From: Arthrobacter sp. B2a2-09
GTDB taxonomy: Bacteria > Actinomycetota > Actinomycetes > Actinomycetales > Micrococcaceae
DNA length: 64,000 nucleotides
Assembly: GCF_027587375.1 (NCBI RefSeq)
Contig: NZ_JAMXIC010000002.1
Coordinates: 248,001 to 312,000 of the forward strand
Reading direction: 5' to 3'
In this document: positions 29,059-38,965 of the stretch, in pieces
How positions within the stretch are numbered: position 1 is the first letter of the stretch
Layout: the number at the start of each line of letters is the position of its first letter
Translations under genes and position numbers: made by a program
Notes under the pieces: generated by a model
What the model was told of the DNA's origin: nothing
What the model saw: only the letters and a program-made list of their open reading frames with translations
Database searches by the model: none

Positions 29059-29090
29059 CGCCGTGCATCTGATCGCGAAGCTGCAGCGGC

Positions 29091-29096
29091 TAAGAT
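29091..29096 (+). promoter_or_regulatory. Leaderless -10 element of the DUF3039 gene
   Basis: TAAGAT, 7 bases before ATG 29104. Confidence 0.45.
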
Positions 29097-29103
29097 GGAT
29101 GGC

Positions 29104-29436
29104 ATGACGACGCTTCCTCCGGACCCATTCGAAAACGATCCCATGCGCGAGCTTTCCGGAGCCGGAACTTCCACTGCAACCATTGAGCGCGAGGAAGTGC
29201 GCCAGGAAGTGGAACCCGGTGACCGGGAGCGTTTTTCGCACTATGTCCGCAAGGAAAAAATCATGGAGTCCGCCATGACAGGCGAGCCCGTGATTGCGCT
29301 GTGCGGCAAAGTGTGGACCCCTGGCCGGGACCCGCAAAAGTTCCCGGTCTGCCCCGAGTGCAAAGAAATCTATGAAGGACTTCGCCCCGGTAACGACGGC
29401 GGAGACAAGGGCAACGGCTCGGGCAACTCCAAGTAG
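29104..29436 (+). CDS. DUF3039 family protein
   Basis: 110 residues. The conserved core is RFSHYVRKEKIMESAMTGEPVIALCGKVWTP...PVCPECKEIY, with a CxxC plus an upstream Cys that could hold zinc. DUF3039 proteins are small actinobacterial proteins of unknown function, commonly next to a DEAD/DEAH helicase as here (258 bases downstream). The Gly/Asn/Ser-rich tail looks disordered. ATG 29104 is preferred over ATG 29095 because of the -10 spacing. Confidence 0.82.
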   Translation: MTTLPPDPFENDPMRELSGAGTSTATIEREEVRQEVEPGDRERFSHYVRKEKIMESAMTGEPVIALCGKVWTPGRDPQKFPVCPECKEIYEGLRPGNDGGDKGNGSGNSK

Positions 29437-29694
29437 CGAGTAAGCCCCAGTAGTCGGGTTTTTCCTGGTAGTAGGCGGGGGAGTGTTTTTTTCTGCCTGT
29501 TTGCTGCCCTGCGTGATTCGGCGCATCCGGAACAGATTGGTGTTTTTTGTGGTTATTTGGGTTTCGCTGGCTGCAGCGGCCTTGCTTGGAATCGTTGCTG
29601 CCTCGCGCAGCGGCCTGCGCAGAGCTGCGCCTGGTGGCGTGGCCCGCGGCTTGATTGCCGCGAGTCAGGCAGACGCCAGGCGGGTGGAATCCGC

Positions 29695-31473
29695 GTGACT
29701 GAAACACTTTTCGGCGGCCCTGCGCTGCCTCCCGCATATCCGGAACGCGCAGCCTGGGGAACCGCCCCGAAGCTGCGCGCCTGGCAGCAGGAAGCGCTGG
29801 ACCTGTACCTGAACGCGAGTCCGCGCGATTTTCTCGCCGTGGCAACGCCGGGCGCAGGTAAGACCACCTTTGCCCTGCGGATTGCGTCAATACTCCTTGA
29901 CAGTGGAACCGTGAACCGCGTGACGATCGTCGCTCCCACCGACCACCTGAAACGGCAGTGGGCGGATGCCGCGGCCAAGGTGGGCATTGCCATCGATCCG
30001 AACTTCAAGAATTCAGATGGCCAGCACGGCAGGGGCTTCGTCGGCGTCGCGGTGACTTATGCGCAGGTGGCAAGCAAGCCCATGCTCCACCGGGCCAAGA
30101 CCGAGGCCGCACGCACCCTAGTCATCCTCGACGAAATCCACCACGGTGGCGAAGCGTTGTCCTGGGGCGACGGATTGCGTGAGGCCTTCGATCCTGCGAC
30201 GCGGCGCCTGGCCCTCACGGGCACGCCTTTCCGTTCCGATACCTCACCCATCCCTTTCGTCGAATACGCCGAAGACCGCGACGGCATCCGCCGCTCGAAG
30301 GCGGACTACACCTACGGCTACGGCAATGCCTTGAGGGACCACGTCGTCCGTCCCGTGCTGTTCATGGCGTATTCGGGCCAGATGCGTTGGCGTACCAGCG
30401 CCGGAGACGAAATGGCGGCTTCCCTCGGTGAGGCTGCCGTGACCAAGGACATCACCTCCCAGGCCTGGCGGACCGCGCTGAACCCCGGCGGGGAATGGAT
30501 CCCCGCGGTTCTCGCTGCCGCCGACAAGCGCCTCAGCGAGGTGCGCCGTACCGTGCCCGACGCCGGCGGCCTGGTGATAGCCACGGATCACGACGACGCC
30601 CGCGCCTATGCCGGCCAGCTCAAGAAGATCACGGGTCAGTCGCCCACGGTGATCCTGTCCGATGATTCCAAGGCTTCACACAAGATCGAGGAGTTCACCG
30701 CCAGCGAGAAGCGCTGGATGGTGGCCGTCCGCATGGTGTCCGAAGGCGTTGACGTCCCCCGGCTTTCGGTCGGCGTCTACGCGACGTCCACGTCCACGCC
30801 ACTGTTCTTCGCCCAAGCCGTGGGCCGCTTCGTCCGTGCCCGCAAACGTGGGGAAACGGCGTCGGTCTTCTTGCCGTCCGTGCCGCCGCTCATGGCCTTG
30901 GCCAACTCCATGGAAGCCGAGCGGGACCACGCGCTGGACCGGCCCGAGAAGGAAGACGCGGACGGGCTCTTCAACCCCGAAGAGAACCTGATGGCCGAGG
31001 CCAACCGCGAAGAGAAGGCCTCGGACTCCTTGGAGAAGGGCAAATTCGAGGCCCTCGATTCCCAGGCATCCTTTGACAGGGTGCTGTTCGACGGCGGCGA
31101 ATTCGGCACGGGAGCCGATATCGGGTCCGAGGACGAACTTGATTTCCTCGGGATCCCCGGGCTGCTCGACGCCGAACAGGTGGGAACGTTGCTCCGGCAG
31201 CGGCAGCACGACCAGCAGTCGAGGAAGAAGCGCCAATCTCCGTTGGCCGCCGCCGCGTCGCCCGCTATTCCGGACCATCGCATGCTGATGGACCTGCGCA
31301 ATGAGCTGGCGAAAAACGTCGCGGCCTGGTCGGCCCGCACCGGTACCCCGCACGGCGTGGTCCACAACAAGTTGCGCGAGGTTTGTGGCGGACCGGCCGT
31401 CGCGCAGGCAAACGAGGAGCAATTGCAGTCGCGGCTGCGCAAGCTTCAGGATTGGTTCATCGGGCGGAAGTAG
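29695..31473 (+). CDS. DEAD/DEAH box superfamily 2 helicase
   Basis: 592 residues. Helicase motifs in order: Q-like RAWQQEALDLY, Walker A ATPGAGKTTF (near 52), DEIHHGG (Walker B variant, near 143), LTGTPFR (motif III), SEGVDVPRL and QAVGRFVRAR (motif VI). It belongs to the UvrB/RecG-like SF2 group (type III restriction-like arrangement) widespread in actinobacteria next to DUF3039. GTG 29695 gives MTETLFGG with GGTGGA upstream. The 258-base gap before it has no clear gene. The C-terminal quarter (about 420-592) is acidic and helical. Substrate unknown. Confidence 0.85.
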   Translation: MTETLFGGPALPPAYPERAAWGTAPKLRAWQQEALDLYLNASPRDFLAVATPGAGKTTFALRIASILLDSGTVNRVTIVAPTDHLKRQWADAAAKVGIAIDPNFKNSDGQHGRGFVGVAVTYAQVASKPMLHRAKTEAARTLVILDEIHHGGEALSWGDGLREAFDPATRRLALTGTPFRSDTSPIPFVEYAEDRDGIRRSKADYTYGYGNALRDHVVRPVLFMAYSGQMRWRTSAGDEMAASLGEAAVTKDITSQAWRTALNPGGEWIPAVLAAADKRLSEVRRTVPDAGGLVIATDHDDARAYAGQLKKITGQSPTVILSDDSKASHKIEEFTASEKRWMVAVRMVSEGVDVPRLSVGVYATSTSTPLFFAQAVGRFVRARKRGETASVFLPSVPPLMALANSMEAERDHALDRPEKEDADGLFNPEENLMAEANREEKASDSLEKGKFEALDSQASFDRVLFDGGEFGTGADIGSEDELDFLGIPGLLDAEQVGTLLRQRQHDQQSRKKRQSPLAAAASPAIPDHRMLMDLRNELAKNVAAWSARTGTPHGVVHNKLREVCGGPAVAQANEEQLQSRLRKLQDWFIGRK

Positions 31474-31504
31474 AACCGCTGGCCGCTTGGCGGGGCCCCG
31501 GCCC

Positions 31505-32131
31505 TTAGGGCTGCGCTAGTTCGACGCCGTTTTCTTCCAGCTCCGCGAAGGTCTCGTCAAGATCCTCCGCGATTCCGGCGGTGAGTTCACCAATCACTGT
31601 CACGGAGTAGCCCGCCTGGACGGCGTCCAGTGCGGTGGCCCTGACGCAGTAGTCCGTGGCGATTCCCACCACCACCACTTCTTCCACTCCGTGGCTCTGC
31701 AGCCAGTCGTCGAGCCCGAGGGCGTCCTCGTCCAGCTCGACGGAGGGAACGGCGCCCGGCGCGAGCTCGCCCATGGGGACTTCGTCTTCGGGTGCCAGGA
31801 CTCCTTCGAATCCTGAATAGGCCGCGGTGTACTGTCCCTTGCGGAAGTAAGCCTGGACGTACTCGGCGTCGAGATCCGGGTGGAGTTCGGCGCCCTTGCT
31901 CCCGGCGCGGCAATGCGGGGGCCAACTGTCCACCAGGTCCGGTGTTTCCGAAAAATGGCTACCCGGGTCCACGTGCCAGTCCTGCGTGGCCACGACGTGG
32001 TCAAAGTGCTGGTGGTTCGCGTCAAGGAATTCGCTGATGGCGGCAGCCGTGGCGGCGCCACCTTCCACGGCGAGGGACCCGCCCTCGCAGAAATCGTTCT
32101 GGACGTCCACGATAATCAGGGCACGGGACAT
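31505..32131 (-). CDS. pncA: Nicotinamidase / pyrazinamidase
   Basis: 208 residues. Hydrolyses nicotinamide to nicotinate for NAD salvage. The catalytic triad is visible: Asp in IIVDVQNDF, Lys in YFRKGQY and Cys in GIATDYCVRATA. Metal ligands DWHVDPGSH are present. The start codon (ATG 32131) abuts the pncB stop with no gap, so pncB-pncA form one operon for successive salvage steps. It converges with the helicase gene. Confidence 0.95.
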   Translation of the reverse strand: MSRALIIVDVQNDFCEGGSLAVEGGAATAAAISEFLDANHQHFDHVVATQDWHVDPGSHFSETPDLVDSWPPHCRAGSKGAELHPDLDAEYVQAYFRKGQYTAAYSGFEGVLAPEDEVPMGELAPGAVPSVELDEDALGLDDWLQSHGVEEVVVVGIATDYCVRATALDAVQAGYSVTVIGELTAGIAEDLDETFAELEENGVELAQP

Positions 32132-33460
32132 TCAGTCCTCCTCGTAGACAGTGGGGATTGCCGGCTCGCCGCGCTGCAGCCTCCGGACTACCGGGGGGAG
32201 TTCGGCCATGGTGGCAGCATGCCGTTCCTGGGCCCGGACCACGCCCTCGTGTCCTGTCCAACCCGGGAGCAGTTCGCCATTCTTGATGAACTGCTGGAGC
32301 AGCGGGCGGTCGTTGCCGTCGTCTTCCGGCCGGTGTCCGATGCCCACGATCTCCTGGGTTGCGATGCCGAGTTCGTTGAGTTTGCGGAGGGCGTATTTGC
32401 GGCCGCCCACGCTGGCCTTGTTTTTGGCTATCTTGGCCACGGGAACGAATTCGCCGGCATCGTTGGTCCGGCTGACCAGTTTGTAGACCATGCTGGCCGT
32501 CGGGGCTCCCGATCCTGTGACCAGGGAGGTGCCCACGCCGTACACATCCACCGGGGCCGATTGCAGGGCTGCGATGGCGAATTCATCGAGATCCGAGGTG
32601 ACGACGATCCGAGTGTTGGTGTTGCCGAGGTTGTCCAGCAGCTCGCGGACCCACTGGGCCTGGGCCACGAGGTCTCCGGAGTCGAGGCGGACGGCCCCGA
32701 GCTTGTCACCTGCGAGTTCCACCGCAGTGCGTACCCCGACCTCGACGTCGTAAGTGTCCACCAGAAGCGTCGTTCCCGGTCCGAAGGCGGAGATCTGCGC
32801 TTCGAAGGCCTCGCGCTCGGTATCGTGCAGGAGCGTGAACGAGTGGGCGGCCGTGCCCACGGTCTTGATGCCGTAACGGCGGCCGGCCTCAAGGTTGGAG
32901 GTACTGCCAAAACCGGCGATGACCGCGGCGCGGGCTGCCGCCGTCGCGGATTCCTCCTGGGTGCGTCGGGAGCCCATCTCGATGCACGGCCGGTTACCGG
33001 CCGCGCTGGTCATCCGGGAGGCGGCCGAAGCAATCGCGGTGTCATGGTTGAGCACGGACAAGATGTACGTTTCCAGGATGCACGCTTCCGCGAAGGTGGA
33101 TTCGACGATCAGGATGGGGGAGCCGGGGAAGTAGGCCTCGCCCTCCGGGTAGCCCCAGATGTCGCCGGAAAACCTGTAGTCCGCGAGGAAATCCAGCGTC
33201 TGCCTGTCCACTACTTTGTGCTGATCGAGGAACGCGAGCTCGGCGTCGCCGAAACGGAAGTCCTTGATTCCCTCAAGCAGCCGGCCGGTCCCGGCGACGA
33301 TGCCGTAGCGGCGGCCGTCGGGCAGGCGGCGAGCGAAGGCTTCGAAGACGGAGCGCCGGTGTGCCGCGCCCGAATGGAGGGCAGCTTCCAGCATTGTCAG
33401 CTCATAGTGATCGGTGTACAACGACGTGCGGGGGTGGTCCCAGGCGACGGATCTACTCAC
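32132..33460 (-). CDS. pncB: Nicotinate phosphoribosyltransferase
   Basis: 442 residues. Makes nicotinate mononucleotide from nicotinate and PRPP with ATP hydrolysis. Family motifs: TDHYELTMLEAAL, the phosphohistidine region GTAAHSFTLLHD, GSRRTQEESA and RLDSGDLVAQAQ. GTG 33460 is the start; TAGAGT lies 6 bases upstream on its strand. The upstream gap toward clpS holds a 58-base tandem repeat. Confidence 0.94.
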   Translation of the reverse strand: MSRSVAWDHPRTSLYTDHYELTMLEAALHSGAAHRRSVFEAFARRLPDGRRYGIVAGTGRLLEGIKDFRFGDAELAFLDQHKVVDRQTLDFLADYRFSGDIWGYPEGEAYFPGSPILIVESTFAEACILETYILSVLNHDTAIASAASRMTSAAGNRPCIEMGSRRTQEESATAAARAAVIAGFGSTSNLEAGRRYGIKTVGTAAHSFTLLHDTEREAFEAQISAFGPGTTLLVDTYDVEVGVRTAVELAGDKLGAVRLDSGDLVAQAQWVRELLDNLGNTNTRIVVTSDLDEFAIAALQSAPVDVYGVGTSLVTGSGAPTASMVYKLVSRTNDAGEFVPVAKIAKNKASVGGRKYALRKLNELGIATQEIVGIGHRPEDDGNDRPLLQQFIKNGELLPGWTGHEGVVRAQERHAATMAELPPVVRRLQRGEPAIPTVYEED

Positions 33461-33466
33461 GAATTC

Positions 33467-33472
33467 ACTCTA
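33467..33472 (-). promoter_or_regulatory. Leaderless -10 element of pncB
   Basis: TAGAGT on the minus strand, 6 bases before GTG 33460. Confidence 0.5.
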
Positions 33473-33480
33473 GTCCCCAC

Positions 33481-33628
33481 CGGCTCCCAGGTCTCGCTCC
33501 GCTCAACCCGGGGCCCTCGCCGGTGTGGGCCCACCCACCGGCTCCCAGGTCTCGCTCCGCTCAACCCGGGGCCCTCGCCGGTGTGGGCCCACCCACCGGC
33601 TCCCAGGTCTCGCCGGCGCGGGCCCACC
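33481..33628. repeat. 58-base tandem repeat, two full copies and a shortened third
   Basis: The unit begins CGGCTCCCAGGTCTCGCTCC at 33481 and again, identical, at 33539. A third copy starts at 33597 but has lost about 24 internal bases before resuming in the GGGCCCACC end. It fills the space between the divergent pncB and clpS promoters, upstream of both -10 elements. Confidence 0.9.
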
Positions 33629-33635
33629 ATCGCCA

Positions 33636-33641
33636 TAGAAT
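33636..33641 (+). promoter_or_regulatory. Leaderless -10 element of clpS
   Basis: TAGAAT, 6 bases before ATG 33648, no Shine-Dalgarno sequence. Confidence 0.6.
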
Positions 33642-33647
33642 GGACAG

Positions 33648-34034
33648 ATGACCACTACCGTCGCCCCCGTCACCAACACAGTGACAGACGCAGGCTTAAA
33701 GGGAGAGGAACGGACGGACATCTCGGAGCAGTCGTCCACCGACCTCCTCAGCGCTGCTGACATCCCTTGGAACCTGGTGATCTGGAACGATCCCGTCAAT
33801 CTCATGAGCTATGTGAGCTACGTGTTCCAGAGCTACTTCGGCTATTCCGAGGCCAAATCCAACAAACTCATGCTCGAGGTCCACAAGAAGGGCCGTTCCA
33901 TCGTGGCGTACGGTGGCAAGGAACAAGTGGAGCAGCACGCAGTTGCCATGCATGGCTACGGTTTGTGGGCAACGGTTGAAAAGGCAAGCAGCAGCGGCGA
34001 CGGCCGGGGACGCAAGGGCGGCGCACGTGGCTAA
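33648..34034 (+). CDS. clpS: ATP-dependent Clp protease adaptor ClpS
   Basis: 128 residues. ClpS delivers N-degron substrates to ClpAP or ClpCP. The core PWNLVIWNDPVNLMSYVSYVF (NDP substrate-pocket motif) and the HKKGRSIVAYGGKEQVEQHAV helix are intact. A roughly 38-residue flexible N-terminus and a Gly/Arg/Lys-rich tail flank it. It overlaps the DUF2017 gene by 8 bases. Confidence 0.94.
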   Translation: MTTTVAPVTNTVTDAGLKGEERTDISEQSSTDLLSAADIPWNLVIWNDPVNLMSYVSYVFQSYFGYSEAKSNKLMLEVHKKGRSIVAYGGKEQVEQHAVAMHGYGLWATVEKASSSGDGRGRKGGARG

Positions 34035-34593
34035 GGCTTTCAAGTACGGGCTCAAAGGCATTACCGGCTACCTTGAGCCCGCCGAGCGCGAACTCCTGCG
34101 CGGACTCCTGGACGATGTCATTTCAATGCTGGAACCGGAGCTGTCCGGGAACGAAGATCCCCTGACGGCCTTGATCGGTCTGGACATGAATGTCAAGGAA
34201 CCGTCCGATCGCGCCCTATTGCGGCTCTTGCCGAACGTCATGAAGAACGACGACGCCGCGTCCCTTGAGTTCCGCCAGCTCACCGAACGCTCGCTGCGGG
34301 AGGGGAAAATCGGCGCGCTTCGGGCCGCCGCGATGGGCCTGGACCGAGACGAGCTCGTCCTCACCCGGGAGGAGGCGAAGCTCTGGTCCATGGCGCTTAA
34401 CGATGTTCGTTTGGTGCTGGCCGAGCGCCTCGATATCCGCGACGAAGCAGATGCCGACCACGTCCACGCCATGCAGGACTGGTCCCAGGCCGAAGACGTA
34501 GAGAGCTACCTGGCGCTCGTCTACAACTTCACCACCTGGCTCCAGGAATCGCTGGTCCAGGCCATGATGGCCTCGATGGACCGGAAGCCCTGA
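34027..34593 (+). CDS. DUF2017 family protein
   Basis: 188 residues, soluble and helical, starting [34 protein letters not shown]2017 proteins are encoded next to clpS throughout actinobacteria (compare Rv1332), which suggests a link with ClpS-dependent degradation, but the function is not established. GTG 34027 overlaps the clpS end; translation is probably coupled. Confidence 0.85.
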   Translation: MAKAFKYGLKGITGYLEPAERELLRGLLDDVISMLEPELSGNEDPLTALIGLDMNVKEPSDRALLRLLPNVMKNDDAASLEFRQLTERSLREGKIGALRAAAMGLDRDELVLTREEAKLWSMALNDVRLVLAERLDIRDEADADHVHAMQDWSQAEDVESYLALVYNFTTWLQESLVQAMMASMDRKP

Positions 34594-34682
34594 GTGAAAT
34601 TACCGGCGCCCAAGGCCGTCCGTGTGACAAAACAGACACGAGGCCCCCGCCACATGTCGTGGCTGCAGCACATGCCTTGGCT

Positions 34683-34688
34683 TATTCT
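34683..34688 (+). promoter_or_regulatory. Possible -10 element of murI
   Basis: TATTCT, 9 bases before ATG 34698, consistent with a leaderless or nearly leaderless start. Confidence 0.35.
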
Positions 34689-34697
34689 CTAAGAATC

Positions 34698-35786
34698 ATG
34701 AACTCAGCATCGGACGCGGTATCGGATGGGGAGAGCGCCGCAGCGGCGTTGGAATCCCAGCGCAAGCCGGAAACACAGCGCAAGCTGGAAACACTGAACA
34801 GCAAAGCACCCAACCCCTTGCTGGGATCGCGCCCCATCGGCGTCTTCGATTCCGGAGTCGGCGGACTCACCGTGGCACGGTCCATCATCGACCAATTGCC
34901 GAATGAGTCAATCATCTACGTGGGGGACACTGCCAACGGACCGTACGGACCGCTCCCCATCGCCGAAGTCCGGGCCAATGCCCTCGGCGTCATGGACGAG
35001 CTCGTGGACTCCGGGGTCAAGCTCCTGACCATCGCCTGCAACTCAGCCTCGGCCGCAGTTTTGCGCGATGCCCGCGAACGCTATACGGCCCGCTACGGGA
35101 TTCCCGTCATCGAGGTCATCCAACCCGCAGTCCGCCGGGCGGTGTCCGCGACGAGATCCGGCCGGATCGGCGTGATCGGGACATCGGCCACGGTGGGTTC
35201 CCGCGCTTACGAGGACACCTTTGCCGCAGCCCCGGACTTGAACATCACCTCGGCGGCCTGTCCGGAATTCGTGAGCTTCGTGGAAGCCGGCATCACCACC
35301 GGTCCCGAGCTGCTGGCCGCGGCCCACGAATACCTGGAGCCGCTCAGGGACGCCGGCGTGGATACCGTGGTGCTCGGTTGCACTCACTATCCGTTGCTCA
35401 CTGGCGTCATCTCCTACGTCATGGGAGAAGACGTCACCCTTGTGTCCAGCGCCGAGGAGACCGCCAAAGACGTGTACCGCGCCTTGGCCACCCACGGGAT
35501 CCAACGGACCGATGCCGGTTTGCCCCGGCACGACTTCATGGCCACTGGCGACGCCGCCCAGTTCGAAACCCTGGCGCGACGTTTCCTCGGCCCGGAGGTC
35601 CTGTCCGTGCGCCACGTGGACCATGTGGCCGCCCAATACCCGACCGGAAGCCTCGCCCGCATCACCCCGGAAATGCTGGAGGCCGCCCGCGCTGGAGGCC
35701 ACCATGCGAGGACGTCCAATTTCGTTGACCCTGCAGCGTTCACCGTGAACGAATTCGGCGCGGCCCGCGGGGGCCGCATCCAGTGA
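34698..35786 (+). CDS. murI: Glutamate racemase
   Basis: 362 residues, cofactor-independent racemase supplying D-glutamate for peptidoglycan. Both catalytic cysteines are visible: TIACNSASA and LGCTHYPLL, with [16 protein letters not shown] at the start of the fold (near 51). The enzyme is longer than usual (about 270): about 48 low-complexity residues ([20 protein letters not shown]) precede it, and a tail follows. A start closer to the fold cannot be excluded. The stop overlaps the next gene by 4 bases, beginning a coupled series murI-MBL-rph-rdgB. Confidence 0.93.
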   Translation: MNSASDAVSDGESAAAALESQRKPETQRKLETLNSKAPNPLLGSRPIGVFDSGVGGLTVARSIIDQLPNESIIYVGDTANGPYGPLPIAEVRANALGVMDELVDSGVKLLTIACNSASAAVLRDARERYTARYGIPVIEVIQPAVRRAVSATRSGRIGVIGTSATVGSRAYEDTFAAAPDLNITSAACPEFVSFVEAGITTGPELLAAAHEYLEPLRDAGVDTVVLGCTHYPLLTGVISYVMGEDVTLVSSAEETAKDVYRALATHGIQRTDAGLPRHDFMATGDAAQFETLARRFLGPEVLSVRHVDHVAAQYPTGSLARITPEMLEAARAGGHHARTSNFVDPAAFTVNEFGAARGGRIQ

Positions 35787-36580
35787 AACTGACCATTGTT
35801 GGCTGCACAGGTTCCTTCCCCGGTCCGGGTTCTCCGGCGTCGTGCTATCTGCTGACCGCGCACGACGGTGAACGCCAGTGGAAGATCGTCATGGACCTCG
35901 GCAGCGGTGCCCTCGGGGCCATCCAGCGCTACACGGACCTCGAAGATATCGACGCCATCTTCCTGACCCACCTGCACCCGGACCATTGCATGGACCTCTG
36001 CGGACTGCACGTGGCCGTCCGCTGGAAGCCGGGCGGCTGGGGACGGGACCGGATCCCCGTCTGGGGTCCCGCCGCGACAGCCGACCGCATGGCCACCGCC
36101 TACGGCCTGGACCTGGACCCCGGAATGCACGAGGAATTCGACTTCAGCAACTGGAGCGAACGCCAATCCGTGCAGCTCGGACCGTTCACCGTGACGCCGT
36201 ACACCGTGAACCACCCGGTGGAAGAGGCCTACGCGCTGCGCGTGGAGGTCACCGAGCCGGACAAAGAAGGCAAAGCCGTGAGCAGGATCCTCACGTACTC
36301 GGGAGACACCGACTCCTGCCCCGGCCTTGAAGATGCCGCCCGCAACGCCGATCTCTTCCTGTGCGAGGCCGCCTTTGAAGAAGGGCGCGACGACGCCATC
36401 AAGGATGTGCACATGACCGGCAAGCGCGCGGGCCAGGCAGCCACAGCCGCCGGAGCCCGACGCCTCCTGCTGACCCACATCCCGGTGTGGACATCGCAGA
36501 CCAAAGTCATGGCAGAGGCGCGGCCCGAGTTCGCTGGCGATGTCGCCGTCGCGGTTGCCGGAGTCCACTACACCGTCTGA
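35783..36580 (+). CDS. MBL-fold metallohydrolase (RNase Z-like, possible cyclic nucleotide phosphodiesterase)
   Basis: 265 residues. The metal site HLHPDHC (near 64-70), [13 protein letters not shown] and the aspartate in YSGDTDSC are intact. The position between murI and rph matches mycobacterial Rv1339, described as an atypical cAMP phosphodiesterase; the transfer of that role to this protein is inference. GTG 35783 overlaps the murI stop (GTGA). Confidence 0.88.
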   Translation: MKLTIVGCTGSFPGPGSPASCYLLTAHDGERQWKIVMDLGSGALGAIQRYTDLEDIDAIFLTHLHPDHCMDLCGLHVAVRWKPGGWGRDRIPVWGPAATADRMATAYGLDLDPGMHEEFDFSNWSERQSVQLGPFTVTPYTVNHPVEEAYALRVEVTEPDKEGKAVSRILTYSGDTDSCPGLEDAARNADLFLCEAAFEEGRDDAIKDVHMTGKRAGQAATAAGARRLLLTHIPVWTSQTKVMAEARPEFAGDVAVAVAGVHYTV

Positions 36581-36638
36581 ACCCCACCACCCGACGAAGG
36601 AGTCCGGCCGCGCAGTCAGGCTAGGGCCATGGGATCGC

Positions 36639-36644
36639 TAAGCT
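36639..36644 (+). promoter_or_regulatory. Leaderless -10 element of rph
   Basis: TAAGCT, 6 bases before ATG 36651, so rph-rdgB may have its own promoter inside the murI series. Confidence 0.5.
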
Positions 36645-36650
36645 TGCAGT

Positions 36651-37409
36651 ATGACTTCCGAAGCCACATCTGTCCCCGTCATCCGTGCCGACGGCCGTAC
36701 GCCCGATCAACTCCGTCCCATCAGCATCACCCGCGGCTGGTCCAAGCAGGCCGAAGGTTCGGCCCTGATCGAATTCGGCAACACCCGGGTGCTGTGCACG
36801 GCTTCCCTGACCGAGGGCGTTCCGCGCTGGCTCAAAGGCGAAGGCCGCGGCTGGGTCACGGCCGAATACGCCATGCTGCCGCGGGCCACGAACACCCGTT
36901 CCGACCGTGAGTCGGTCAAAGGCAGGATCGGCGGACGCACCCACGAAATTTCGCGCCTGATCGGCCGCTCACTGCGTTCCATCATCGACACCAAGGCCCT
37001 GGGCGAGAACACGATCGTGCTGGACTGCGATGTCCTGCAGGCCGACGGCGGCACCCGCACCGCTGCGATCACCGGCGCCTACGTGGCGCTCGCCGAAGCG
37101 ATCCGCTTTGCCCGCGAGAACAAGATGATCGCCAAGAACGCACAGCCGCTGATCGACACCATCGCCGCCGTCTCGGTAGGAATCATTGACGGTATCCCGA
37201 TGCTGGACCTGCCCTACGTTGAGGACGTGCGCGCCGAAACCGACATGAACGTGGTGGTCACAGGCTCCGGCAAGTTCGTGGAAGTCCAGGGAACCGCGGA
37301 GGGAGCACCCTTCGACCGCGATGAGTTGAATGCGTTGCTGGACCTTGCCCTCATTGGCACGGGAGAGTTGGCGGCCATCCAGCGCGAGACCCTGGCCGAG
37401 GCCCCGTGA
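36651..37409 (+). CDS. rph: Ribonuclease PH
   Basis: 252 residues. Phosphorolytic 3'-5' exoribonuclease that trims tRNA 3' ends. [38 protein letters not shown], the [18 protein letters not shown] phosphate-site arginines and [16 protein letters not shown] are diagnostic. ATG 36651. It overlaps rdgB by 4 bases. Confidence 0.97.
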   Translation: MTSEATSVPVIRADGRTPDQLRPISITRGWSKQAEGSALIEFGNTRVLCTASLTEGVPRWLKGEGRGWVTAEYAMLPRATNTRSDRESVKGRIGGRTHEISRLIGRSLRSIIDTKALGENTIVLDCDVLQADGGTRTAAITGAYVALAEAIRFARENKMIAKNAQPLIDTIAAVSVGIIDGIPMLDLPYVEDVRAETDMNVVVTGSGKFVEVQGTAEGAPFDRDELNALLDLALIGTGELAAIQRETLAEAP

Positions 37410-38056
37410 GCGGGGCAACTATCGCAGCTACGCCGCGGCTCGTTCTCGCCACCCACAACAAGGGAAAACTGCGCGAACTCAGGGAACTCCTCAGGGGGCA
37501 GGTGCCAGGACTCGACGTCGACACCCAAGTGATTGACGCGGCTGCGGCCGGGGCTCCCGATGTTGCCGAGACCGGCGTGACGTTCGCCGAGAACTCCCTG
37601 CTCAAGGCACGGGCCGTGGCTGAAGCCACAGGAATGGTATCGATAGCCGATGACTCGGGGCTGGCCGTGGACGTGCTGGGCGGAGCCCCGGGCATCTTCT
37701 CGGCCCGCTGGTCCGGCCGGCACGGTGACGATGCCGCCAACCTGCAACTCTTGCTGGCGCAACTCTCCGACGTCCCCGACGCACACCGGGGAGCCGCGTT
37801 TGTCTGCGCGGCGGCGCTCGCTGTACCGGCCGCCGTCGACGGCGGGGCGCGCGAGGTGGTCGAATACGGGCAGCTGGAAGGCACCCTCTTGCGTGAACCC
37901 CGCGGCGCGGGTGGATTCGGTTACGATCCCGTACTCCAGCCCCAGGGGCTGGACCGCAGCTGCGCCGAGCTGAGTTCCGAGGAGAAGAACGCCATCAGCC
38001 ACCGCGGCAAGGCGTTCAGGGCGCTGCTCCCGGCCATCGTGGACGCCCTGCGCTAG
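37406..38056 (+). CDS. rdgB: Non-canonical purine NTP pyrophosphatase (RdgB/HAM1)
   Basis: 216 residues. Removes dITP, XTP and ITP from nucleotide pools. [47 protein letters not shown] and SHRGKAF motifs are all present. GTG 37406 overlaps the rph stop, the same coupling seen in many actinobacteria. A strong hairpin terminator follows. Confidence 0.96.
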   Translation: MSGATIAATPRLVLATHNKGKLRELRELLRGQVPGLDVDTQVIDAAAAGAPDVAETGVTFAENSLLKARAVAEATGMVSIADDSGLAVDVLGGAPGIFSARWSGRHGDDAANLQLLLAQLSDVPDAHRGAAFVCAAALAVPAAVDGGAREVVEYGQLEGTLLREPRGAGGFGYDPVLQPQGLDRSCAELSSEEKNAISHRGKAFRALLPAIVDALR

Positions 38057-38080
38057 ATTTTCCCCGCAAGCATTAACGAG

Positions 38081-38121
38081 AGAGGCACCCCGCAAACGAA
38101 TTGCGGGGTGCCTCTTTCTTT
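38081..38121. terminator. Bidirectional terminator between rdgB and dedA
   Basis: A perfect 14-base stem: AGAGGCACCCCGCA (38081-38094) with its complement at 38102-38115 and a 7-base loop, followed by TTCTTT on the plus strand. It serves rdgB and probably the convergent dedA-type gene. Confidence 0.9.
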
Positions 38122-38133
38122 AAGCCAGTGGGC

Positions 38134-38913
38134 TTAGCCCTCGCCGTGCTTTCCGGCTTCGTGTCCTTCGATGAACTCCTCGACGGGTTCAGTTCCGCGG
38201 TCTGTGGCCTTGCGCTTGGCCAGGAAGCCGCGGATGACCTCGACGGCCACAGGGACCACCGAGAGCAGCACGATGACCACGAAAATGATGTCGAGGTTGT
38301 CCCGGACCCACGGAACCTTGTCGCCCAGCAGGTAGCCGAGCAGCGTGACGCCGCCGCCCCAGAGCACAGCGCCGATGACGTTGAAAATGAAGAACTTGCG
38401 CTTGTCCATTTGCGCGACGCCGACAATCACCGGGACGAAGGTGCGGATGATCGGAACGAAGCGGGCCAGGATCAGGGCCTTGCCGCCGTGCTTTTCGAAG
38501 AAGGCGTGTGCGCTCTCGACATTCTCCCGCTTGAACAGCTTGGAATCAGGCTTGTTGAAGATGGCCGGTCCGGCTTTGGAACCAATGAGGTAGCCGCTCT
38601 GGTTGCCGATGATCGCAGACACGACGATGAGGGCGGCGAGTGCCCAGATATTGAACTTGATGGTATCCGTGGCGACGAGCAGCCCTGCGGTGAAGAGCAT
38701 CGAGTCGCCAGGCAGGAAGAAGCCCACCAGGAGTCCCGTCTCGGCGAACACGATGCCGCACACGAGCAGGACTACCCATGGTGCCAGTGCTGGGTCGGCC
38801 AGGAAGATTTGGGGGTTCAACCAGTCGGGGAGGAGCGCGGACATATGCGGCTGCACCTGTCCTGCACCCCCCAAAGCGGATACGGCAAAGTCGTTCATCG
38901 CAGAAAGGGTCAC
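38134..38913 (-). CDS. DedA family membrane protein
   Basis: 259 residues. Motifs FAETGLLVGFFLPGDSMLFTAGLL and ARFVPIIRTFVPVIVGVAQM, with the conserved acidic and arginine residues, mark the DedA/VTT family, several members of which act as lipid (undecaprenyl-phosphate or phosphatidylethanolamine) flippases or affect membrane potential. Five or so membrane segments and a charged C-terminal tail. GTG 38913 is taken as the start; ATG 38898 would shorten it by five residues. Confidence 0.9.
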   Translation of the reverse strand: MTLSAMNDFAVSALGGAGQVQPHMSALLPDWLNPQIFLADPALAPWVVLLVCGIVFAETGLLVGFFLPGDSMLFTAGLLVATDTIKFNIWALAALIVVSAIIGNQSGYLIGSKAGPAIFNKPDSKLFKRENVESAHAFFEKHGGKALILARFVPIIRTFVPVIVGVAQMDKRKFFIFNVIGAVLWGGGVTLLGYLLGDKVPWVRDNLDIIFVVIVLLSVVPVAVEVIRGFLAKRKATDRGTEPVEEFIEGHEAGKHGEG

Positions 38914-38965
38914 CGTTCAAGGGTACGGGACAACCGCCGTCGGGCCCTTGAGACATCTGCTGGGG

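Noticed and set aside
29483..29698. 71-codon frame with a hydrophobic segment before the helicase gene
   Set aside because: It begins in an A+T-rich promoter-like stretch, overlaps the helicase start and has an arginine-rich random-looking end; I could not support it as a gene.
33481..33628. Possible CRISPR array
   Set aside because: The copies are directly adjacent with no spacers, and no cas genes are present.
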